Below are positions 6,022 through 10,840 of a stretch of DNA of 10,840 nucleotides, one piece after another. Position numbers and translations under genes: made by a program. The stretch comes from Clostridia bacterium (GTDB lineage: Bacteria; Bacillota_A; Clostridia; UMGS1810), in the NCBI GenBank assembly GCA_017437345.1, contig JAFSBJ010000267.1:1-10840 (forward strand). The letters are read 5' to 3'. How positions within the stretch are numbered: position 1 is the stretch's first letter; each line of letters starts with the position of its first letter. The notes below the pieces were generated by a model. The model was not told the DNA's origin and made no database searches. It worked only from the letters and a program-made list of their open reading frames with translations.

Positions 6022-7140
6022 ATGAAAAAAATAATCTATGGTTTAGACGAAAACACAACAGATGCACTTATCAAGCAGAAAGAAACATTATGGATAAATA
6101 GTTTTAAATTACCTTATGAATATACAAAGGGACTATGTGATCTTGTTATTTCAGATGAAGATATTAAAGAAGCGGAAGCTCTCTTTTTAAGGTTTTCACC
6201 ATTTATAAAAGTTGTTTTTCCGGAGACTGAATCAGATGATGGTATTATCGAATCACCTCTTACTAAGATTTCAAATATGAAAAAAACAATTGAAAATAAC
6301 CACAATATTAAAATACCCGGTTTGTTATATCTGAAGCAGGATAGTCATTTAAAGGTTGCAGGCTCTGTAAAAGCAAGAGGTGGATTTTTTGAAGTCTTAA
6401 AATATGCTGAAAAACTTGCACTCAGCCATGGGAAAATTCACAAAGATGATAATTATATAAAATTTGCAAGCAAAGAAATGAAGGAGTTTTTTAGTGGTTA
6501 TACCATACAAGTTGGTTCAACCGGAAATCTTGGTATGTCTATAGGAATTATGAGTGCTGCATTAGGATTTAATGTTGTTATTCATATGTCTGCTGATGCA
6601 ATAGAATGGAAAAAAGAGCTATTAAGGAATAAAGGGGTTAAAGTTATAGAGTATAAGAGTGACTATACAAAGGCGGTTCTCGAAGGTAGAAATGCATCAA
6701 TGTGTGATCCAAAAAGTTATTTTGTTGATGATGAATGGTCAGTTAATCTTTTTCTTGGATATGCAGTCGCTGCGTCGCGTCTTAAAACTCAGCTCAATAA
6801 AAATAATATTCTTGTAGATAGTGATCATCCGCTTTTCGTATATATACCTGCAGGTGTTGGCGGCGCACCAGGCGGAATCAGCTATGGACTTAAGAGATTG
6901 TTTGGTGATAATGTTCATTGCTTTTTTGCTAAACCTTGTTTATTTCCATCGGTTCTTTTAGGTATTTCAACTCAAAAATTTGAAAATGTCAGTGTTGTTG
7001 ATTATGGTATATCAGGTCTTACAGCCGCCATTTTAAAATTGAGATTAAAGGAAAAAGTGCCCACGCTGCATCACCCCACACGGGAATTGATGCGATTGCT
7101 ATTGCGTTCAGAATGTATAGCGCTATTCAGCTTATTGTAA
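6022..7140 (+). pseudogene. dsdA: D-serine ammonia-lyase (dsdA), 3'-truncated
   Basis: Residues 1-336 align by eye with E. coli DsdA, a PLP enzyme that deaminates D-serine to pyruvate and ammonia. Visible landmarks are LWINSFK (23-29), DGIIESPL (73-80), the PLP lysine in AGSVKARGG (Lys117), the phosphate-binding loop GSTGNLGMS (165-173), HMSADA (188-193), the PLP loop PAGVGGAPGG (276-285) and VHCFFAKP (298-305). Similarity stops after GLTAA at base ~7029. E. coli DsdA continues there for about 100 residues of C-terminal catalytic domain. Here the frame runs 36 nonsense codons through another gene and stops at 7140. With the last quarter missing, activity is very unlikely. The ribosome binding site GAGGAG (6011-6016) and ATG are intact, so a truncated product could still be made. 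The break is a fusion, not a point mutation. Confidence 0.88.
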
Positions 7141-7715
7141 GTCGTGAGGTAGATCCGAGAGAACAGTATCTTTGTTCAATCGGAAAAATTGAAGCGGGAA
7201 GCGCTCAGAACATTGTAGCTGATAAAGCAATTATGTGGGGTACATTGCGTACCTACAATATGAATGTTAATGAATATATTTTTGGTAGAATCAATAAAAT
7301 CGCAAATTGTTTATCCGAAGAAACAGGTACCCAAATAAGTGTAACCGATCCTATAAAATCATTTTGCGTGTATAATAATCCATATCTTTCAGATCTTTTG
7401 GTATCAGCATTTGAAAAAGTATGCGGAAAGGAAAATATATTTCCTCTTGCCCCTAAAATGGGTTCGGAAGACTTTTCTCGTTTTGGAGCTATCATACCTG
7501 CTGTTTTCTTTAATCTTGGAACAGAAAACATGGAAAAGGGTATAGACAAGGTTGTTCACAATGATGATTTCAACATTAATGAGGATATACTTCATCTTGG
7601 AGCCGAAGCATTTGTACAGTTTGTTCTTGATAACCAAAATGGCATAGATATGAAAAAAGCAATAGAAGACGATACAAGAGATGATGTTGTAATCAGGGCA
7701 AAGAAATATAATTAA
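7032..7715 (+). pseudogene. M20D amidohydrolase (hippurate/N-acyl-amino-acid hydrolase type), 5'-truncated remnant
   Basis: In the frame beginning near 7032 the sequence reads FKIEIKGKSAHAASPHTG and continues without a stop to 7715, about 227 residues. This is the lid domain and C-terminal part of an M20D amidohydrolase: GKSAHAASPHTGIDAI, GKIEAGSAQNIV, GTLRTYN, then PKMGSEDFSRF and the ligand region VVHNDDFNINED. The N-terminal ~160-180 residues of a ~390-residue enzyme, with the HxCGHD and PAEE metal sites, are absent. There is no start codon with a ribosome binding site at the break; the ATG at 7113 is an internal Met of the family. It is therefore non-functional alone. It does not duplicate the AbgB-like gene at 4199: its lid motif (HAASPHTGIDAI rather than HGSEPFNGINAL) shows a different subfamily. 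Confidence 0.87.
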
Positions 7716-7753
7716 ACCAAAAACAGACCTTCCACGGTCTGTTTTTGGTTTAA
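7712..7753. terminator. Very strong stem-loop terminator before feoA
   Basis: A perfect 18-bp inverted repeat, 7712-7729 with 7736-7753, around a 6-nt loop. The GC part CAGACC/GGTCTG is followed by T5 inside the stem, with matching A5 on the other arm, so it should work on both strands. It overlaps the stop codon of the amidohydrolase remnant and insulates feoA from upstream transcription. Confidence 0.88.
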
Positions 7754-7795
7754 TGTGAAATATAAAAAATAATTTAAAAAATTGTAAAAAAATTC

Positions 7796-7824
7796 TTGAC
7801 AATATGAGTTAGTTATGCTAAACT
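7796..7824 (+). promoter_or_regulatory. feoA promoter
   Basis: TTGACA (7796-7801), a 17-bp spacer and TAAACT (7819-7824), with an extended -10 TGC immediately before it (7816-7818). A start near 7831 would give a leader of about 40 nt. Confidence 0.8.
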
Positions 7825-7828
7825 AACT
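7807..7828. promoter_or_regulatory. Iron-box-like operator overlapping the feoA -10
   Basis: AGTTAGTT (7807-7814) and AACTAACT (7821-7828) are exact reverse complements separated by ATGCTA. The inner part TTAGTTATGCTAAACTAA resembles the corynebacterial/mycobacterial DtxR/IdeR consensus TTAGGTTAGSCTAACCTAA with one base missing. It covers the spacer and the -10, so bound repressor would block RNA polymerase. Confidence 0.72.
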
Positions 7829-7838
7829 ATGGTCGAAG

Positions 7839-7852
7839 TTAGTCTATCCTAA
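7839..7852. promoter_or_regulatory. Second iron-box-like half-site pair in the feoA leader
   Basis: TTAG (7839-7842) and CTAA (7849-7852) with a 6-bp centre lie 30 bp downstream of the TTAG of the first site, about three helical turns. They are just after the predicted transcription start. The same TTAG-N6-CTAA form recurs before feoB. Confidence 0.5.
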
Positions 7853-7871
7853 TTATAAATGAGGTAATAAT

Positions 7872-8084
7872 ATGAATCTCACTCAGGCAGTTGAAGAAAA
7901 AGAATATATAATAAAAGATATCGACACAGACGACGAGGAATTAAACTCTTTTCTTTTTTCCCTGGGTTGCTATAGCGGAGAAAGTATAACAGTTATTTCT
8001 CATATAAAGGGTGGTTGCATCGTTTCTATAAAAGACGGAAGATATAATATAGATAACGAGCTTGCTTCTGCTATAATAATTTAA
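7872..8084 (+). CDS. feoA: FeoA family ferrous-iron transport accessory protein
   Basis: A 70-residue cytoplasmic SH3-like beta-barrel protein, close to the usual 75 residues. FeoA is needed with FeoB for Fe(II) uptake, perhaps by acting on the FeoB G domain. Visible family features are the LxxAVEEKEYIIKDI start, the ELNSFLFSLGCYSGESITVI core, where FeoA proteins have a conserved LGhxxG turn, and the final strand GRYNIDNELASAIII. The start is preceded by GAGG (7861-7864) 7 nt upstream. It is the first gene of the feo locus, 107 bp before feoB, under the TTAG/CTAA operators described above. The family is short and variable, so the call rests partly on its position before feoB. Confidence 0.9.
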   Translation: MNLTQAVEEKEYIIKDIDTDDEELNSFLFSLGCYSGESITVISHIKGGCIVSIKDGRYNIDNELASAIII

Positions 8085-8088
8085 AATA

Positions 8089-8116
8089 ACGACCTTTTTA
8101 GGTCGTATATATTTTG
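8089..8116 (+). terminator. Weak hairpin between feoA and feoB (partial terminator or attenuator)
   Basis: ACGACC (8089-8094) pairs with GGTCGT (8101-8106) around TTTTTA, followed by an interrupted U-rich stretch ATATATTTT. The short stem and poor T tract suggest partial termination, giving more feoA than feoB transcript, rather than a full stop. Confidence 0.5.
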
Positions 8117-8120
8117 CCTT

Positions 8121-8149
8121 TTGGTTAGCCACAACTAACTAAATATAAA
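8121..8149 (+). promoter_or_regulatory. Candidate separate feoB promoter with iron-box-like operator in its spacer
   Basis: TTGGTT (8121-8126), 17 bp, TATAAA (8144-8149) is a moderate sigma-A match. Inside it, GTTAG (8124-8128) and CTAAC (8135-8139) form an inverted repeat with a 6-bp centre, the same TTAG-N6-CTAA arrangement as in the feoA leader. This would let the same regulator control feoB independently. Confidence 0.5.
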
Positions 8150-8191
8150 AATCATTATTTCATGCAAACTGGAATCAAAGGAGGATTTACA

Positions 8192-10213
8192 ATGAGAATT
8201 GCTTTGGCGGGCAATCCAAATAGCGGTAAAACAACTATGTATAATGCACTCACAGGTAAAAACGAACGCGTTGGTAACTGGGCAGGTGTTACCGTTGACA
8301 AAAGAGAAAGCCTTATTAAAAAGGCATATGCTTCAGGCAGTGAAGAGCTTATAGTTGTTGACTTACCAGGTGCATATTCTATGTCACCGTTTACTTCCGA
8401 AGAAAGTATAACAAGTAGTTTTGTTAAAAACGAAAACCCTGATGCAATCATTAATATTGTTGATGCAACAAATTTAAGCAGAAGTTTGTTTTTTACAACT
8501 CAGCTTCTTGAACTTGGTATTCCAACAGTTGTAGCACTAAATAAAAGTGATATAAACAAAAAGAAAGAAACAAAAATAGATATTAAATTACTATCTGAAA
8601 AGCTTGGTTGTCCTGTTATAGAAACAATTTCAACATCAGATAAAGGTCTTAAAGATGTTGTAAAAGCTATTATGAATGTTAAGGATAAAAAACAAACTGC
8701 ACCTTACTTGCAGGGGGATATTGACCTTAGTGATAAAGCTGTTGTTGAAGCTGCCGACAGAAGCCGATTTGACTTTGTTAATAAAATTGTTGATGATGTT
8801 GAATCGAGAAAAGTTTTAACAAATAAAAGAAACACTCAAGATAAAATTGATGCTGTTATAACAAATAAATGGGTTGGTATCCCGATTTTTGCAATTGTTA
8901 TGTGGCTTGTGTTTGATATTTCTCAGTCATCTTTTGGTCCGTGGCTTGCTGAATTTCTTTGCAGCTGGATAGATATGTTTGGTGAAATAGTTTCAGGATG
9001 GATGTCAGGTTCCAGCGATATTCTTCAAACAATAGTGGTTGATGGTATTATTGGCGGTGTTAGTGCAGTTGTTGGATTTTTACCATTGGTAATGGTTATG
9101 TATTTTCTTATCGCGCTTCTTGAAGATTGTGGTTATATGGCGCGTGTAAGTGTTGTGCTTGACCCAATTTTCAAAAAGGTTGGTTTGTCGGGAAAATCTG
9201 TTATTCCATTTGTAATAGGAACAGGATGCGCAATACCCGGTATTATGGCATGCCGCACAATCCGTAACGAGAGAGAGCGCAGAGCCACAGCAATGCTTGC
9301 TCCTTTTATGCCTTGCGGTGCAAAGCTTCCTGTTATTGCTCTTTTTGCCGGTGTATTTTTTGGCGATGCTTCATGGGTTGGAACCCTTATGTATTTTGTT
9401 GGTATAGTTTTAATCTTTTTAGGTGCGCTTCTTGTCAATAAAATTGCTGGTCATAAAAACAGAAAATCCTTCTTTATTATAGAACTTCCGGAATATAAAA
9501 TTCCAAGTCTTGGTAGGGCATTTATGTCGATGTGTTCGCGTGGCTGGGCATACATAGTTAAAGCAGGAACAATAATTCTTGTTTGCAATGCTTTAGTTCA
9601 GATTATGCAGTTATTCAACTGGAGCTTTCAGTTTGTGGAAGAAGGTATGGAACATACCTCCATCCTTGCAACAATTGCATCTCCTGTGGCTGTACTCCTT
9701 ATTCCTCTTGGATTTGGTGTATGGCAGATGGCAGCAGCTGCAGTTACAGGTTTTATTGCCAAAGAGAATGTTGTTGGAACCCTTGCTGTTGTATATGGAA
9801 TTTCAAATTTTATAGATACAGAAGAGCTTGCTCTTATAGGTGGTGCAAGCGAAGTTGCCGGCATTTTTGGTTTAACATCTGCAGCAGCTTTGGCGTGTCT
9901 TATGTTTAATCTGTTTACTCCACCTTGCTTTGCTGCCATTGGTGCGATGAACTCCGAAATAAAAAGCAGAAAATGGATGTTTGGCGGTATTGCTCTTCAG
10001 CTTGCCACAGGTTATACTGTAGCATATTTTGTATATCAGATCGGAACACTCATCAGTGAGGGAACTCTTGGCTCAGGTTGGTTTGGTGGCCTTATTGCTG
10101 TAGCCTGCATAACTATTACTGTTATATATCTTATTAATAAGGCAAATAAAGAACTTAAGTCTGAATATAAGTTGAGCACCATCAAAGATTCGAAAGAAAA
10201 GGTTAGAAAATAA
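8192..10213 (+). CDS. feoB: FeoB ferrous iron transporter (GTPase-coupled membrane permease)
   Basis: An inner-membrane Fe(II) importer of 673 residues, full length for the short clostridial form. The N-terminal G domain has G1 GNPNSGKT (7-14), G2 VGNWAGVTV (27-35), G3 DLPG (57-60) and G4 NKSD (117-120). A helical linker follows, to about residue 225. The membrane part has about eight helices and includes the two inverted gate motifs PFVIGTGCAIPG (339-350, Cys346) and APFMPCGAKLPV (370-381, Cys375). The start is the ATG at 8192, 7 nt after the near-perfect AAAGGAGG (8177-8184); the in-frame ATG at 8162 lies upstream of that site and is not used. It is followed 2 bp later by a FeoB-associated small protein. 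No lost motif is seen. Confidence 0.97.
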   Translation: MRIALAGNPNSGKTTMYNALTGKNERVGNWAGVTVDKRESLIKKAYASGSEELIVVDLPGAYSMSPFTSEESITSSFVKNENPDAIINIVDATNLSRSLFFTTQLLELGIPTVVALNKSDINKKKETKIDIKLLSEKLGCPVIETISTSDKGLKDVVKAIMNVKDKKQTAPYLQGDIDLSDKAVVEAADRSRFDFVNKIVDDVESRKVLTNKRNTQDKIDAVITNKWVGIPIFAIVMWLVFDISQSSFGPWLAEFLCSWIDMFGEIVSGWMSGSSDILQTIVVDGIIGGVSAVVGFLPLVMVMYFLIALLEDCGYMARVSVVLDPIFKKVGLSGKSVIPFVIGTGCAIPGIMACRTIRNERERRATAMLAPFMPCGAKLPVIALFAGVFFGDASWVGTLMYFVGIVLIFLGALLVNKIAGHKNRKSFFIIELPEYKIPSLGRAFMSMCSRGWAYIVKAGTIILVCNALVQIMQLFNWSFQFVEEGMEHTSILATIASPVAVLLIPLGFGVWQMAAAAVTGFIAKENVVGTLAVVYGISNFIDTEELALIGGASEVAGIFGLTSAAALACLMFNLFTPPCFAAIGAMNSEIKSRKWMFGGIALQLATGYTVAYFVYQIGTLISEGTLGSGWFGGLIAVACITITVIYLINKANKELKSEYKLSTIKDSKEKVRK

Positions 10214-10215
10214 TT

Positions 10216-10377
10216 ATGGCAAATATAATATCAGTAATTGTTATTGTTTTAATTCTGGGTGGTGCAATGAGCTATATCATCCGCTCCAGAAAAAAGGGCA
10301 GAAAATGTATTGGCTGTCCTTATTGCGACAGCTGCCCTTCAGGAAAATCTTCTTCCTGTAAATCCAACGATAATTAA
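10216..10377 (+). CDS. FeoB-associated Cys-rich small membrane protein
   Basis: A 53-residue protein starting 2 bp after the feoB stop, too short for many gene finders. It has one N-terminal membrane segment (residues ~4-22, IISVIVIVLILGGAMSYII), a basic stretch RSRKKGRK (23-30), then a Cys-rich tail CIGCPYCDSC (31-40) with a further Cys48. This layout, one helix followed by CxxC..CxxC directly behind feoB, matches the FeoB-associated Cys-rich family, proposed to act in the place of FeoC; its biochemical role is unknown. The cysteines could bind Fe(II) or a cluster on the cytoplasmic face (inference). AAAAGG (10197-10202) gives a weak, distant ribosome binding site, so translation is probably coupled to feoB. 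The terminator begins 5 bp after its stop. Confidence 0.88.
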   Translation: MANIISVIVIVLILGGAMSYIIRSRKKGRKCIGCPYCDSCPSGKSSSCKSNDN

Positions 10378-10381
10378 GCTC

Positions 10382-10417
10382 AAGACACACACCCGGAATT
10401 CAGGTGTGTGTCTTTTT
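10382..10417 (+). terminator. Rho-independent terminator of the feo locus
   Basis: AAGACACACACC (10382-10393) pairs exactly with GGTGTGTGTCTT (10403-10414) around a 9-nt loop containing GAATTC. T5 follows (10413-10417). Confidence 0.93.
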
Positions 10418-10429
10418 AAATTAACATGC

Positions 10430-10458
10430 TTGACATATCTCTTGGTCGGAAATATAAT
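10430..10458 (+). promoter_or_regulatory. Sigma-A promoter of the GNAT gene
   Basis: Both boxes match consensus: TTGACA (10430-10435), 17 bp, TATAAT (10453-10458). The predicted start near 10465 leaves a leader of only about 16 nt. Confidence 0.9.
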
Positions 10459-10460
10459 TG

Positions 10461-10483
10461 CATATGTGAGGTGATTACATATG
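10461..10483. promoter_or_regulatory. Inverted repeat enclosing the GNAT ribosome binding site
   Basis: CATATGT (10461-10467) and ACATATG (10477-10483) are reverse complements around a 9-nt centre that carries most of the ribosome binding site; the right arm includes the start codon. The predicted transcript begins inside the left arm, so a DNA operator just after the promoter is more likely than an RNA hairpin. Confidence 0.4.
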
Positions 10484-10840
10484 TTAGAACTTTTAAAGAA
10501 TAACGAATTTGATGATGTATATTCCATAATGGAAGATAGTTTTCCGGAAGATGAACGCAGACCTTATGATGAGCAGAAAATGCTTCTTAATAAGGAAAAT
10601 TATCATATTTATGTTGTTAAGAATACAATTGGCAGAATATCAGCTTTTATCGCTGTATGGAATTTTAAAGATTTCATTTTTCTTGAGCATTTTGCTGTTG
10701 ACAGTTCGCTTAGAAATAGTGGCATAGGCAGCAGAGTTCTAAAGGATATTAAAAGCAAGTATAACAAGATAATATGTCTTGAGGTCGAACATCCTGAATC
10801 AGAAATAACCAGAAGACGGGTAGGGTTCTATGAAAGAAAT
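10481..10840 (+). CDS. GNAT family N-acetyltransferase (partial, 3' end outside window)
   Basis: The frame runs open to the right edge with 120 residues visible. GNAT enzymes transfer an acetyl group from acetyl-CoA to an amine of a small molecule or protein. The order fits the fold: an N-terminal helix with SIMEDSFPEDERRPYDEQ (15-32), strands YHIYVV and RISAFIAVWNF, the acidic strand IFLEHFAVDSS (66-76), the acetyl-CoA pyrophosphate loop RNSGIGS (78-84), the strand IICLEVEHPES (97-107) and RRRVGFYERN (111-120), where the family typically has a conserved FYxRxGF. The end of the fold is therefore near. The start follows GAGGTG (10468-10473) by 7 nt. The substrate is unknown; it has its own promoter, so no functional link to feo is implied. 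Confidence 0.88.
   Translation, partial: MLELLKNNEFDDVYSIMEDSFPEDERRPYDEQKMLLNKENYHIYVVKNTIGRISAFIAVWNFKDFIFLEHFAVDSSLRNSGIGSRVLKDIKSKYNKIICLEVEHPESEITRRRVGFYERN

Noticed and set aside
6022..7715. Functional bifunctional fusion or programmed frameshift
   Set aside because: DsdA lacks its C-terminal domain and the amidohydrolase lacks its catalytic metal site, so joining the frames would not give an active protein of either kind.
7404..7802. 132-codon open frame on the minus strand
   Set aside because: It crosses the 18-bp terminator stem and is antisense to the amidohydrolase remnant, with no domain signal.
8162..8164. Upstream ATG of feoB
   Set aside because: The near-perfect AAAGGAGG lies between it and the ATG at 8192, where FeoB proteins normally begin (MRIALAGNPN).
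9583..9909. Plus-strand open frame rich in Cys, Trp and Tyr inside feoB
   Set aside because: It is an out-of-frame shadow of the FeoB membrane region; the odd composition comes from reading hydrophobic codons in another frame.
10461..10483. RNA thermosensor over the GNAT start codon
   Set aside because: The predicted transcription start is near 10465, inside the left arm, so the full RNA hairpin would not form.

Overview
The window is AT-rich DNA that looks like the chromosome of an anaerobic Clostridia-type Firmicute, plausibly a gut lineage. This rests on near-consensus sigma-A promoters (TTGACA, 17 bp, TATAAT-like), strong GGAGG ribosome binding sites, tRNA genes with no encoded CCA, ATP-dependent PEP carboxykinase, and a feoA-feoB-small-Cys-protein cluster beside a DtxR-type regulator. 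The genus cannot be read from the sequence alone.

Layout. Bases 2-715 are the C-terminal half of a MATE efflux transporter cut by the window edge, followed by a thioredoxin reductase (788-1705). A strong promoter then drives a two-tRNA unit, Arg(CCU) and Pro(GGG), closed by a terminator. Next is a non-coding block (2044-2273) built from two oppositely oriented arrays of tiny hairpins that share a TGATG-type spacer and end in a long cruciform. ATP-type PEP carboxykinase (2458-4062) follows, with an inverted repeat wrapped around its promoter -10, then an AbgB-like M20 amidohydrolase (4199-5443). That gene converges on a DtxR/MntR-family regulator (5453-5833, minus) across a shared bidirectional terminator.

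Bases 6022-7715 are a gene graveyard. The first ~336 codons of a D-serine ammonia-lyase (dsdA) are joined out of frame, near base 7030, to the last ~227 codons of a second, different M20D amidohydrolase. Both proteins lack essential parts, so this is a deletion scar or an assembly chimera.

Bases 7796-10377 are a ferrous-iron uptake locus: feoA, feoB and a 53-residue FeoB-associated Cys-rich membrane protein. Iron-box-like inverted repeats (TTAG...CTAA halves) overlap the feoA -10, sit just downstream of it, and fill the spacer of a separate candidate feoB promoter. The DtxR-type protein about 2 kb upstream is the obvious candidate to read them, and it carries the Cys-x-x-Glu-His ligand pattern of DtxR/IdeR. 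The window ends inside a GNAT acetyltransferase with its own consensus promoter.

The most unusual items are the opposed hairpin arrays (2044-2273), the dsdA/M20 scar (~7030), and the multi-operator layout of the feo locus.
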